64,000 bases of DNA, taken from Muscardinus avellanarius (Eukaryota > Chordata > Mammalia > Rodentia > Gliridae). The notes under the pieces are model-generated. The model did not search any database. It saw only the letters and a program-made list of their open reading frames with translations, and was not told where the DNA came from. Shown piece by piece: positions 11,876 to 33,836 of this stretch. The stretch's first letter is position 1. Every line of letters starts with the position of its first letter. The position numbers and the translations under genes were made by a program. The stretch is from contig OY726557.1 in the NCBI GenBank assembly GCA_963383645.1, positions 150,527,860 to 150,591,859 on the forward strand, read 5' to 3'.

Positions 11876-12058
11876 GGTGGTGCTGGGGTTCCTGGAAACC
11901 CTTCTACCTCCGAGTTACACTCCCAGACACCTACTTTTTATACTTTTATTTGGAAACAGGGTCTCTTAAGCCAGCGAGGCTGGTTTCAAACCTGCACAAT
12001 CCTCCTGTCTCCACGTCCCAAGTGCGGAGATTACAAACATGCGCCACCATGCCCGGCT
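11876..12058 (-). mobile_element. Young dimeric SINE, minus strand
   Basis: Full-length. The flanks share a 14-bp duplication with one mismatch (tactggctactttt at 11836, tactgactactttt at 12059-12072). Confidence 0.9.
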
Positions 12059-12213
12059 TACTGACTACTTTTGATTATAGTTTTTATCCATGTACTGGCA
12101 TATCCCTTTCCCACACATGCTAAATTTATACTCGTATTCCCTCCCTCTCTTTGTCTTAATATGTCTTTGACCTGATCTTCATTTTCTATATGACTCTTAA
12201 TCAGTTAAATTAG

Positions 12214-12237
12214 CTTTCTTTCTTTCTTCCTTCCTTC

Positions 12238-12291
<54 letters not shown>

Positions 12292-12318
12292 CTCTTTCTT
12301 TCTTTCTTTCCTTTTTCT
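12214..12318. repeat. (CTTT)n / (TTCC)n microsatellite
   Basis: About 100 bases of TTTC-type repeat with a CCTT start; long enough to be length-variable. Confidence 0.95.
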
Positions 12319-12654
12319 TTATTTCTTGTATTTAAAGACAGCCAATACATCTGAAGATCATGGTTTATATTGCTGAACATGCTTATACTTAGAGGGACCA
12401 AACATGCCACTTTGGGTTCATGGTATCAAATCTGGAAAGTTTTGAAGAGATTAACAGTCTTATAGGCCTCTAAAAGTATTTTTTTTTAGTTGTTGTAACA
12501 TTGGTACTTCTATTGTTCAATGATCAAAAATGAAAACTGAGAGACTTTAAATTGGCCATGTGCTTACCTATAGCTCTTGTTTTCTTGGCTATTCCCAGAG
12601 GCGTGGAGAGCAAGCATCTCCGTTTTTAAGAAAATGCCTGAGAAGGGTCAGGAT

Positions 12655-12850
12655 GGAGTCTTAAGTCAATTGGCCTGGGTTTAAATCCTGATAGTGCCAT
12701 TTATTACCTTCAGGAGCTTAAATAAATATTTAAATTCTCTGTGTCTCAGAGTTTTCATGAGTAAGGTAGAAAACAAGCCTTCCCATAGTATCTACCTCAG
12801 TTGTTCTAAGAATGAAATATGATAGTGCCTTTTAAGCCCAACATGGATTA
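12655..12850 (+). mobile_element. MIR, about 0.7 kb upstream of MMP13
   Basis: cctgggtttaaatcctgat, then ctgtgtctcagagttttcatg and gtatctacctcagttgttct follow the MIR consensus order. Only unrecognised single-copy sequence lies between it and the promoter. Confidence 0.65.
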
Positions 12851-13381
12851 GTCCTTCCGTATACATTCCTAACCCTTAGAGTTCTACTGCAATATAATTA
12901 TTTTACCTCTGCCTGGACACATAGGAGGTTTGTGCAGGATTCTATGTTCACTGAAAGGTCACACCAGTTGAGTTTAAATTCCAGCCATGGGACTCAATCC
13001 CTTGTACCGTCACTAAATCCTCAAGCTTGGTTTTGGTGCAATTTTATGACCCTCAGGTAAACACAGCATTTCCCTCTGTCATTTCTCTAGAGAGAATTTA
13101 GCTAAGAGCTGGCCAGACTAACAACATCCTGGAAGCAGGACTAGGTTTTGCCATATGGGAGTAAACATACTATCTTGATATTCTTATTATTTGAAAAGTA
13201 GATGTTTTCTTATAGTAGCAAAAAATGCTTTGGCCAAATTAAAAAGAAAAATGTATTCCTCTCTGCTTCTTCCCACAACATCCATAAATATGCTGATCCT
13301 GTTTGTTTTGCCAGATGGGTTTTGAGACTTTGCTGAAACAAGAGATGCCCTCATTTTATATTTCCCTCAAATTCTGCCACA
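12851..13381. other. MMP13 5' flank
   Basis: Repeat-free sequence directly upstream of the RUNX-ETS-AP-1-TATA array. It probably holds further control sites, but I can name none with confidence. Confidence 0.5.
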
Positions 13382-13388
13382 AACCACA
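13382..13388 (+). promoter_or_regulatory. RUNX (OSE2) site of the MMP13 promoter
   Basis: AACCACA about 130 bases upstream of the inferred start. The human MMP13 promoter has a RUNX2 site of the same sequence and distance; RUNX2 drives expression in hypertrophic chondrocytes and osteoblasts. Function here is inferred from position. Confidence 0.75.
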
Positions 13389-13440
13389 CTTGGGAGAAAA
13401 AAAAAAATCGCCATGTAAGCATGCTTACCTTCAACTGCTT

Positions 13441-13447
13441 AGGAAGT
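13441..13447 (+). promoter_or_regulatory. ETS/PEA3 site
   Basis: AGGAAGT lies between the RUNX and AP-1 sites, about 19 bases before the AP-1 motif. The same order is known for inducible MMP promoters, where ETS and AP-1 factors cooperate. Confidence 0.7.
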
Positions 13448-13465
13448 TGAGACAGCCCTAAGGGA

Positions 13466-13472
13466 TGACTCA
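13466..13472 (+). promoter_or_regulatory. AP-1 site
   Basis: A perfect TGACTCA 13 bases upstream of the TATA box, near -50 relative to the inferred start. This is the cytokine and phorbol-ester response element of MMP genes. Confidence 0.8.
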
Positions 13473-13484
13473 CCCTGACAGGCC

Positions 13485-13490
13485 TATAAA
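13485..13490 (+). promoter_or_regulatory. TATA box of MMP13
   Basis: TATAAA (followed by AA) lies about 28 bases upstream of the inferred start near 13515 and 59 bases upstream of the ATG. The 5' UTR would then be about 28 nt, as is usual for MMP13. Confidence 0.85.
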
Positions 13491-13543
13491 AATTAAGGTG
13501 CTTGCGGGTGGAGAGACAGCAGCCTCCTGCACAACCATTCAAG

Positions 13544-24349
<10,806 letters not shown>

Positions 24350-25590
24350 AGTGTCTTCTTAAAAAGTGTTATTTAAAGCCTGGAAGACAATTGGAATAAT
24401 ACTTCCAGAATTGTGGAGGTGGGGGGTGGGGGATGAGGAGACATTAGGGAAAAGCTTCGTTCTGTGAACAAGCTCTAGTAAGTTATCTTTGAGCATGCGG
24501 TATCTATATGACTATGCGTGGCTGGAACCACATTGAAGAATTTTAAAGTAATGAAAAGTGATTACCTCTAAGATCACCTGGTTTTTGTGTGCTACACAGC
24601 AGAAACAAAAGTGGGTTATATGGTCTGTAGATGAGAGTTGGCATGATTTTAAAATATATTTATAATGAAACCTACAAAGCTCCAGAAGTAAGTCACCTTT
24701 ACATAACTATGAATCATCTTTACTAAAAAGTATGAAATAGTATAAACATGGAAATTTGGGGGAGAGTATGGTAGTCAGACACGAACATGGATAAAGGAGA
24801 ATGCTAGTAATAAATAGATTTGCAGACAACTCTTCAAATAAATCATCTGGGTTTTACACTGAGAATATTCAGCCCCTTTGGGCACAAACACTAAGAAAAC
24901 ATCAAAGTTGCTAAAGAACAGAGACAAAGGTGAACGTGAGAATAATACATGCAGCTTTGGATTCTGTTTAGTTCTTACTTTTGGAAATGCCTCAAGGACT
25001 GTTTTCAAATGAGGCAAATATTTCTTTGCATACTGGTCAAAGACAAAGAGATCTCTCTTTTATTAAAATATTTCAGGTGTTTGAAAATCATACAGTAAAA
25101 ATTAAAGTTATTATCAAAATGACCTAGATAACCACTTATTCACAAATAATTTGATTATTTAAGATTAAAACAATGTTTCTACCCTATTTCATCTAATTAT
25201 TTTAATTTTTCCAGTTTACCTTGAACATATAGGCTATTTTCTAAAGATTTATATAGGTAGAAACAAAATGTATCTTATGAATTAGGAGTATAATCTTTTA
25301 AAACAGACAATTCAAAATAAAAAAAACAAAAGAGTCTAATGAACTGTGATTCTCTTAAGATATGGGAATGTTTTTATATGCTTTTTAAAAAATTCCCTAG
25401 CACTTTTCATAGTGCCCAACATTTGATAGAGTAGTTGGTACTTCTTACTGAATATATGAATGGCCTCTGAAAGGAAGAACTATTGTTCTGAGAGATAGTG
25501 TTCATAAGAACTCAGGCAAAAAAAAAGAATTGTATATTTGCACAATGTATTAGTGTTTATGTTGTTTCTAATAAAAAGATATTTTCAACA
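24350..25590 (+). other. MMP13: MMP13 3' untranslated region
   Basis: About 1.24 kb of AT-rich sequence follows the stop and runs to the poly(A) signal. Several AUUUA pentamers are visible (for example near 24369, 24659, 25151 and 25247), the element class linked to mRNA turnover of induced genes. No transposon was recognised inside it. The 3' end is inferred from the signal, not from transcripts. Confidence 0.8.
25570..25575 (+). terminator. MMP13: MMP13 poly(A) signal AATAAA
   Basis: A canonical AATAAA is followed within about 25 bases by a T/GT-rich stretch (tgttgttgtatgg), so cleavage is expected near 25590. The resulting 3' UTR length suits MMP13. Confidence 0.8.
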
Positions 25591-26029
25591 GATGTTGTTG
25601 TATGGTATTTTTGTCTTTAAGTATAATTTTGAACTTTTCTCACAAAATGGATTTGTTACCAATATTTCTTGATGAGTGTAGTTTACTCATTGTTTTAAAC
25701 TATCTTTCTTTCCTCTTTATTTTTTTCTTTCTTGCTTGCTTGCTTTCCTAAAGTCAGAATTTGGAATTAATTGTGCCAGACTATAGTAGTAAAAATCCAG
25801 ATGGAGTTTGGTCAGTCTGGTGCTGATGCTACCCTTTCTTTTGGGAAGCTGCCCTAGATGAAGCCCACAGATTCTTCAGAACTCTCCCTGCTGTGGGACT
25901 CAATTTCTCATCTGTAACAGAAGAGAGAGGATTGGCAATTTTGGTGAATTTGGAAAATTGGGAGAGGTAGGGAACTCTGATGAGGAATGCAAGAGATCCC
26001 AGGGTCCCCTAGAATTTTTTCTTTTGTGG

Positions 26030-26217
26030 TACAGGGAATTGAACCTAGAGGCATTGTACCCCGAGCTACACCCTAGCCTGATTTTATTTATTTGAAAACA
26101 GGATCTCACTAGGTTGACAAGATTCTCATTACTTGTTAAGGCTGTCCTTGAACCTGCAATTCTCTTATCTCATCTTCTCAAATACTGTGATAACAGGTCT
26201 GTGCCATCATGCCTGGC
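26030..26217 (-). mobile_element. Older dimeric SINE, minus strand
   Basis: ID arm (ggtacagggaattgaaccta) and B1 arm (tgccatcatgcctggctc) in reverse complement, heavily diverged. Confidence 0.8.
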
Positions 26218-26514
26218 TCCCCTAGATTTAAGAAGTTTAAGTGCCTATTAAGTATCATATATTAGAAAAAACCCTAACTTTATTTCCACCCCTGTGAAAA
26301 GCATATATCCTACTATGGAGACAAAACTGCAATACAGCAATAAAATTCAGTAAGTGCGATATCTGAGCAATGATCAGTTGCTGAGGGAGCAGAGAGGACT
26401 GATGATTTCTTCCAGGTAGTGAGTCTCAAAGATAATGTGTATACTTTCACCTTCCTTACAATTTAGCAGAATTCATGATTTTAAGTTTGCTCTTAGAGTG
26501 GAACATAGTCCATC

Positions 26515-26690
26515 CATCCATCCATCCAATAAAAATTAATTGAGCACCTGTCCTGTGCCAGGGATTTAAGTAGAAACTGAAGAAAGAGTGAAGAGCAGAA
26601 TTCCTTCTTTTTTTAGAGCTCAAGCTAAGACAAACATTAATCAAGTAAGTATATGTTACAATTGTGGTAAATGCCACAAGGAATAGAAAC
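26515..26690 (+). mobile_element. LINE-2 3' end
   Basis: ttgagcacctgtcctgtgcc, then agagctcaagctaagaca and gtggtaaatgccacaagg follow the L2 3' end order. A TCCA tract precedes it. Confidence 0.6.
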
Positions 26691-26725
26691 GTGGTGCTCT
26701 GAGAGCCTCTAACAAGAGGGATTAT

Positions 26726-26912
26726 GCCTAGTGCAGTCGTAAACACCTGTAACTCCAATACTTGGCAGGCTGAGCCAGGATCATCGTAGGTTCCAAGCCA
26801 GTTTTGGCAACTTAGTGAAACTGAGTTTCACTAAAATTCAAAATGAAAACTAAAAAAGCAGTTGGAGATTTATCTCAGAAGGACAATGCCCCTGTATTCA
26901 ATCACCAGCACC
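26726..26912 (+). mobile_element. Older dimeric SINE
   Basis: gcctagtgcagtcgtaaaca, then an ID arm at about 26860-26910 and a (CAAA)n tail; strongly diverged. Confidence 0.7.
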
Positions 26913-27488
26913 AAACAAACAAACAAAAAACAAACAGGCAAACAGATAAACAAAACACAAGAGGCATTTTACTGTGTATATGGAACTGGGGGTTAAGCAC
27001 ATGGAAATTGGCTCAAGAAAGGTTTTACATGGAAGAGACACTTAAGATAATGTCAATGAGCAGAAATTAACTGGGTCAGCGAAAGGAATCTGGGAGAGGG
27101 CTCCAGGGTGAAATGGATTTCTGGGAGCCTGGTAGGGAGCTACGTACATGCTTTATGATGGTTTTGGCAGCCTGTGAACTGGACAAATTGTACAAAGAAA
27201 GTTCCTGGATATAACCCTGTTTCTCCTATCCTTCAAGAAGCCACAATGCTAAATACTAATTAGTAGAGAAAGTTTATTGATTTTTGAAGGCTGTAAGTTG
27301 TTACCAGGGACAAAACTTCTTCATAAGATTATGGAAAACCCTGTATTCTATAGTTTTTCCAGAAGACTAAGGGTGCATGCCTGTGGCAGCGAAACAGTTT
27401 ATATGCTGAACAAAGTTTTCCAGACATATCTCAATGTGGAACATTATATACTTTCTATATAAGTCAATGCTCTCCAGGGAAACATACA

Positions 27489-27490
<2 letters not shown>

Positions 27491-27582
<92 letters not shown>
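27491..27582. repeat. Compound (GT)n-TA-(CA)n-(TA)n microsatellite
   Basis: About 19 GT units meet about 15 CA units across a short TA centre, then about 12 TA units. The GT and CA runs are reverse complements, so the tract is a perfect inverted repeat. Confidence 0.95.
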
Positions 27583-27847
27583 GTATGCAGCAGGGGATTA
27601 ATTATATTGACTTACATGATCAGAGGCTGAATAGTCCTACAGCTGACATCTGCAAACTGGAGATTCAAGGCAATCAGTATCTGCTCATTCTAAAAAGCTG
27701 GAAGCAGAACAGAATGTCAAGATGTAGATACAAGAGGGGCCAATGTCCTAAGCTGAAAGTCTGGGAAGCCCTGGAAAGTTGCTGGTACAAGTGTATCTTC
27801 AAATTGTGAAGAATCTGGAGTCTTATGTCCATAGGTGTAGAAGAAAC

Positions 27848-27850
<3 letters not shown>

Positions 27851-27898
<48 letters not shown>
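27851..27898. repeat. (TC)n microsatellite
   Basis: About 23 uninterrupted CT units. Confidence 0.95.
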
Positions 27899-27899
<1 letters not shown>

Positions 27900-28177
27900 A
27901 GGAATCCATCTAGCTTTCCCTTTTTTTTTCCATCCAGGGACCAGTTTATTGGATAGTGTTATCCATCTTCAGAACAGGTCTTCCCCCTCTATCTGCTGAC
28001 CTACATAAGTTTTCTCTGGAAAAACCCTCACAGACACACCTACGAGTGTGTTTTACCGATTTTCTAGGTATCTCTGAATCCAGTCAAGTCAACACCAAGA
28101 TGAACCATTACACTTTCTTTTTCTCTCATTTTAAAAAAGATGTTTATGTAACAAAGCCAATCACCAAACAAAACCTG

Positions 28178-28308
28178 AGAAGGGGAAAAAGGGAGGAAAT
28201 GGGGAGGGAATTGAGGAAGGGCTAAATGAGTGATGTGTGCATGTATGCCTCTACCATCTTGTACCCCATTAAGACTTATGACTACAAAGCACCAATAAAA
28301 AATTAAAG
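28178..28308 (+). mobile_element. LINE-1 3' UTR end
   Basis: Purine-rich ggggaaaaagggagg, then gtgatgtgtgcatgtatg and aaagcaccaataaaaaatt, as in the other L1 tails of the window. Confidence 0.65.
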
Positions 28309-28313
28309 GTTGG

Positions 28314-28583
28314 GTGTGATGGCACATGCTTATAATCTCAGCCTTTGGGAGGTGGAGACCAGAGGATTGCGGTTCATGGACAGCCTTAGCTACTTAGCGA
28401 GGCACTTCTCAATGCAGTGATATCCTGTTTCAAAAACAAAACAAAACAAAACAAAAACTTAAAAATAGGGCTGCCGGTGTAACTCAGAGGTATAATCCCC
28501 TTGGATTCCATGCCCTGTACCGCAAAATATACAAAAAACCTGGGGATGTACTTCAGAGGTAGGATGCCCTGGGTTTAATACCA

Positions 28584-28626
<43 letters not shown>
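28314..28626 (+). mobile_element. Three-unit SINE (B1 + ID + ID) with (AC)n tail
   Basis: B1 arm 28314-28435, first ID arm at about 28466-28525 (gggctgccggtgtaactcag), second ID arm at about 28541-28588 (tggggatgtacttcagagg), then about 18 AC units. Confidence 0.75.
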
Positions 28627-28628
<2 letters not shown>

Positions 28629-28743
28629 GATTTACCTTGATTTTAGAAAAATTTTCCCCATTTGCTTGCATGATCTCTCTTTATTTTTCTCTTTCTCTCT
28701 CTCATAGATAAATAAACACATACAGATATAGATGTAAATACAA

Positions 28744-28745
<2 letters not shown>

Positions 28746-28790
<45 letters not shown>
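28746..28790. repeat. (AT)n microsatellite
   Basis: About 21 uninterrupted AT units. Confidence 0.95.
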
Positions 28791-28793
<3 letters not shown>

Positions 28794-28959
28794 TCAACTA
28801 TTTTTTGAGTACCATCTTTGCTCCAGTCTCAATTCCAAATTCTCAATATGATTGACATTGCCTGGATTAGTGCTCTTTCACTGTGGCCAAATAATCAAAT
28901 TCAAATAATGCCAAGTGTCTATTTGAAGCTTACCACTGGGGTTTTTGGTGTTTTTTAAG

Positions 28960-29875
28960 AAGAGCTCAAGAAATGAGCAAATGATCTAAATAAACACTTC
29001 CTAAGAGAAGAATTACAAATGGCCAATAAAAGTACAAAATTTTTTCAGCATCATTAGCAATCAGGAACATACAAATCAAAATTACACTGAGAGTCCAGCT
29101 AACCCCAATTAGGATATCAATGATCAAGAAGCCAAACAACTGTAAATGCTGGTGAGGATGAAGGAAGTAGGAGCTATTTTACACTGTTAGTGGGACTGCA
29201 AATTTAGTGGAGCCACTCTGGAGATCAGTATTAAGATTCCTCAGAAAATTGGGAATGGATCCACCTATATCATGCCTGGATATCTTTCCAAAGGTATTAA
29301 AATCAGAGTATTATAGTAATACATGCATATCCATGTGTATAGCAGCACAATTCACAATAGCTAAATTATTCACAACTCACAATAGCCAATTATTTTGAAT
29401 GAATTACAAAACTATGGGATGGGATATACAATTCTATTCAGCAATAAAAAAAGAACAAAATTATGTCATTTGTAGAAAAATGGACGTACCTGGAGAACAT
29501 TATGCTGAGTGAGACTAACCAGCCATAGAAAAGGAAGGGTCTTATGTTTTCTCTCATCTGCAGAAGATAAGGAGTAAAACAGATACCAGAGGGACTTCAG
29601 ATAAAGGAGGAGAAACTCCAGTGGAGTGAGGAAGGTGGTCTAGGGGAGGGTTGAGGGACAGAGGGAGAATTAATGAAGGAAAATCTTTCACAGAAATTAT
29701 GAATACATGTGAGAATATGAATGCCTATCTGAATATCGTGTATGGGGAAGGGAGGGTGGGGAAGGGGCCGGGGGAAACTTACCAAGTGCTGTGTGCATGT
29801 AGGTGACTAACACTGTAAACTACATTATGATGTGAGACCATAATGTACCAATAAAAGTATAAAGAATAAAAAGAG
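28960..29875 (+). mobile_element. LINE-1, end of ORF2 and 3' UTR
   Basis: The longest L1 piece here (about 0.9 kb). Runs from the late ORF2 region (aattacaaatggccaataaa, atgctggtgaggatgaagg, tagcagcacaattcacaata) through ctattcagcaataaaaaaag to the 3' UTR end (taatgtaccaataaaagt). Several stops and a frameshifted body: dead. Confidence 0.9.
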
Positions 29876-30810
29876 CTTCTTATAAATTGAGCAGATTATC
29901 TTCAATTTATGAAAATAAACTACAGGTAAAATTCTGCTAGCCTGTTTCCATAAGTGTACTTGAATGGGATGAAGAGACCAAATAAACATTTTATGAGAAG
30001 TAATGCTATACCCAAAGCCAAGATATAGGGTATATGTGCTGGACTAAAATTGAATTACACTAGCAATGTCCCTCAATTAATGAGGGGTAAAAGTTTGAAA
30101 GACTCCTCAACGTTTACCAATAGCCCAAATCTACTTAAAATAGGAGAAGCTGGCAAGATGTTATATTTTAACACAAGAAATTCTTCTTGTCCTCCGTCTA
30201 GAGTAAAAACTCCAAACATACATAGCATATCTTGTAGGAAGATAGCCACTTTCTCAATCTACTAGAGGGCCTGGTCCCAGAAGATGCCTTCATCTTGATT
30301 GCTCACAAGGCTGTGGATTTGCAATAGTACCACTAGGTGGCACTAGCAACACCCTCTGAAAAATGGTCAGTGGACTTTAAATGAGCCACAGAAACAGCGC
30401 TTTGCCCTTTGGGTTGAGGAACTTGGCCAAATCGCTGATTGTGTAATTTCTGAGTTCATGTCATTAACTTTTAATAAGATTTAACAGCTATTATGAATTT
30501 CAGGACAGCTTGTTCCAGGTTTCCTGGCCATGTATGCGTCCCTGTCACTTGTCTGGTGGAGGGTGTGTGTTATACTGAGACACCAGGACCTGTGGCATGC
30601 ACCCCTTGGAGTTGTTTGGGGCTCATGAGTCATCACAGGTCTTGGGGTGACAGACTCCAGAGTGAATCATAAAATGTACAAAGTATACAAATATATAAAA
30701 TCAGCTCCCACAAAGAAACCAAGCCAGCACTGTTTTAGCAGTAAGGAGGAAGAGAATTCAAATCACCAGGCATGATACATATCTTTTTCCAGATTTAAAA
30801 ATCCAATAAT
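29876..30810. other. Intergenic, no repeat recognised, contains the CTCF-like motif
   Basis: Single-copy-looking sequence. The only feature I can point to is the candidate CTCF core at 30330. Confidence 0.5.
30330..30343 (+). promoter_or_regulatory. Candidate CTCF core motif
   Basis: CCACTAGGTGGCAC matches the CTCF core consensus CCASYAGRKGGCRS at every position. It lies in non-repeat sequence about 4.7 kb past the MMP13 poly(A) region. Occupancy cannot be judged from sequence. Confidence 0.5.
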
Positions 30811-30812
30811 GG

Positions 30813-30886
30813 AAGCTGGGCACAGTGGCTCATGCTTGAAACCAGTACTTGGGAGGCTGAGACACGAGAATGGCAGGTTCCTTGGT
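30813..30886 (+). mobile_element. B1-arm SINE fragment
   Basis: gctgggcacagtggctcatg to gagacacgagaatggcagg; the right arm is absent. Confidence 0.65.
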
Positions 30887-30889
30887 TAT

Positions 30890-32230
30890 TTTGGCTTGTC
30901 TTTAAAGTGTACATACACCTTTAACCTTCCTTTTCTCAATAACCCATCTTTCTTTCTGTAGATTGGGCACTAAAAGATAGCACAGTACAGATTCCAAGAA
31001 AAGCAGTTCATAAGACCCTTCCAATTCTATCTGAAAAGGAATTCTGTTTTCTGTGGTGAAGAGCCTGGTCTTTCTGACTTTTGTGCTTTAGCCAGCCTGT
31101 ATCTCAGTTCATTAAGTGCCTGGTGCCTTTTAGCTTGCTTCCAAAATAGTGCAAGAAAAAAGGCGTTCTGTGAGCTGCAAGCAAGTGCCTCTGAACACAT
31201 GGGCTACAGCGGGTGGAACTGGTGCTGGCTGAATTCCTGGAAAACTCTGGTTTGGATCATTTTGAGCTAAGCAGAGGGCTGAGATTCAGTCCCAGCTATG
31301 CCTCCAGCCAAGCCTACATTTCTGAATCTATATTCAGCTTTATCCCTTCATAAATAAGATCTCTCCCAAGTAGTTGTGTTCCCTGTGTCATGGGAAGCCC
31401 TCAAATTGCTTTATGGTTTAATAACAGAAAGATAAAAACAAAGGCCAAGGAAGTGGGGTTATGAGGAAGTGAAATAGTGGTAAATGTTTTGCAGTAGTTG
31501 TAATGGAAGTAGAGTACTTAGCAACAAAGTCACCTAGAAATTATGTAGGATTAACTGGAATGTGAATTAAGAACTCGGAGCTATTTTGGTATAGTTGCAT
31601 TATATTCTTGGTACTTACAGTTGAATTCAAAACATTTCCTTTTGAAATCTTTCAGTGTGGCAGATTCAGGGGATAGGAAGATATGGCAATATTGTATGTC
31701 CTTTATATACATAAGTTTAAAAAAACAGGGGAACATATTTGATCATTTGATTCCAACCCCTTCATTTAACAAATAGGGAGGGGATCAAGAGAGAAGAAAT
31801 GGTCTAAGATCTTTCAATGATGTTGGAGACTAGATCATAAAAATTACCCTCATTTTTTGTTTTCCAGTTTGTTAGTTCCCCTACCGTTTTCCACAGGATA
31901 GAACTCTGTGTATTTAGAAATCCACTTTTAATTACAGATTTATTTCTACTTATATAGAGTACAACTTATGCCATGGTACCCACGAACCAGGGAAGGAGAA
32001 GCTCATGCTGTATGTCTCGCCATCTTGGACAGAGGCTGGATGCCACAGGTTCTTAGTATTTGCCGACCATCTCTCCACTTCAGAGCCCACTTTGCCCTGG
32101 CTGACCTTAATCAGGAGAGACTGAGGGAGCTCTTGGCTCAGAAATATGGGTTTCCATGGGAAATCTTCTTCAGAATGACTTTGTGTCCACTTCTGATATT
32201 TTGGTTTCTGTGTTGTCCTTAAAAATAAAT
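30890..32230. other. Intergenic with an unassigned open frame
   Basis: No repeat recognised. An open frame of 84 codons at 31968-32222 (+), ending LIFWFLCCP and followed by AAATAAA-like sequence, has no family I know. It lacks introns, a promoter or a homologous domain that I can see. Confidence 0.4.
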
Positions 32231-32236
32231 TTCTAA

Positions 32237-32426
32237 GCCGGGCGTGGCGGCGCACGCTTGTAATCCCCGCGCTTGGGAGGCGGAGACAGGAGGATCGCGC
32301 AGGTTCGAAGCCAGCCGCGCTGGCGTAAGAGACCCTGTTTCAAAAATATAAAATAGGTCTGGGAGTGTAGTCCGGAGGTAGAAGGGCTTCCAGGAACCCC
32401 AGTACCACCAAAAAAAAAAAAAAAAA
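32237..32426 (+). mobile_element. Young dimeric SINE
   Basis: Full-length, CpG-rich head (gccgggcgtggcggcgcac) and a 17-base poly(A) tail; looks recent. Confidence 0.92.
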
Positions 32427-32753
32427 ATCTGCTTTCGCTATAGCATGGCAAATGTGACCCCTTTTTAAATTCTCTGTACTGGTCACTGATTTTTAATACT
32501 CTGTGCCATACAGATACTCTTTCTTTCTTTTTTTTTTTTTTTAGACTTGAGGGGCATGAGTTCTGGTCCTTGCCTCAGCCCAGAGGTTGGGCTCCAATGT
32601 CAGCAAGAGACTGGCCTCTACATTTAGTAAAGATATAAATATGAAGACTTACAGCTATCTAAAATTTTGCCTTTTCCAAACATCTTGTTCTTTCTTTTTC
32701 TTGCTCTCAGTCATCAAGTCGACTTCTTACTAAGAAAGAAAATAGCTGTAGCT

Positions 32754-32967
32754 GGGCGTGGTGGTACATGCTTGTAATTTCAGTACTCAGAAAGCTGAGA
32801 CAAAACAATTGCAGTTTGCAGCCAGCTTCAGTTAGTTGGTGAGGCCCTCCACAACTTAATGAGACCCTGTTTCAAAATAAAGAATAAAAAATAGGGCTGA
32901 GGGTGTAGCTTGGAAGTAGAATGCTCCTGGGTTCCACCGTCCCTATTATAGCAAAAAAAAAAAAAAA
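32754..32967 (+). mobile_element. Older dimeric SINE
   Basis: B1 and ID arms followed by poly(A). Flanks are related (gaaaatagctgta before, gaaaacagctgtc after), suggesting a decayed target-site duplication. Confidence 0.82.
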
Positions 32968-33454
32968 ATAGAGAAAACAAAAGAAAAGAAAACAGCTGTC
33001 AACTATACCCTCTCATCATCTGAGCCACCCCCACCACCACACACAGCCCACTGTGGACATTGTCAGCACAGAAGCCAATCACAAGCCTTGTTGTTCCAGC
33101 TCTCTCTTCCATCTCTGATGACCATGTCAACTTTGTACAAGCCAGGCCTGTCCCTGATACTTTCCTAGGTGGTTTATTTTTTCTTTTTATTTCTGGGTTT
33201 GACTTGCATAGCAAGGGATCTCAGAGACTTAGGTATGAATATCCCAAACTGTATGTCTACCCACATATCACTGAGGGGTTCCTCCCTTGGGAAAAGAAGC
33301 ATGGAGTAGATGCCCACTTGGGCCTTGGCAGCAAGAAATTTAGGGACTCATGGTCCGGAGTAACCCTGTCAATAGAAACACCGTGTGCTAAGTATTAAAT
33401 TTTTTAAAAAGCAAAAAGGTAAGAAATGTTAATAAAAAAGTAAAAGGAAACAGG

Positions 33455-33630
33455 TAAATGAACTTTAACAACATTTTATTTAACTGAACAAGTCCAAAGT
33501 GTCATCATTACAAATATAATAGATATTTTAAAAGTTTTAATGAGATATTTCACACTCTATTTTTCATATAAAATTTCCAAAATTTGGTGTGCATATCTTG
33601 ATTCTGCTTAGCCACATTTCCAGTGCTCAG
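33455..33630 (+). mobile_element. hAT/Charlie-type DNA-transposon fossil
   Basis: ttaatgagatatttcacact, then caaaatttggtgtgcat and tagccacatttccagtgctc resemble the non-autonomous MER5-type hAT elements of mammals. Subfamily not assigned. Confidence 0.5.
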
Positions 33631-33836
33631 CTGCCACCATGGCACCTGGTGGGCAAATCCCTACACCTATGGAGACTTGTTGCCTCAGGATCGCAAACAG
33701 GACTGTCTGCATATTGCTGCTGTCGGATCCCTGCACTTTCCCCAATCTATTGCCCTCTTCATTTTGCTCTGTTCAGAATCTAACCCAGACCTCTGGACAA
33801 CACTCAGTTCTTTTCTCCTTTCTACCACTCGACTCC

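Noticed and set aside
1..13381. Search for the gene on the 5' side (DCUN1D5 in human)
   Set aside because: No exon of it was recognised; the flank seems intergenic.
27367..27809. Open frames with long CVCVCV or THTHTH runs
   Set aside because: Translations of dinucleotide microsatellites.
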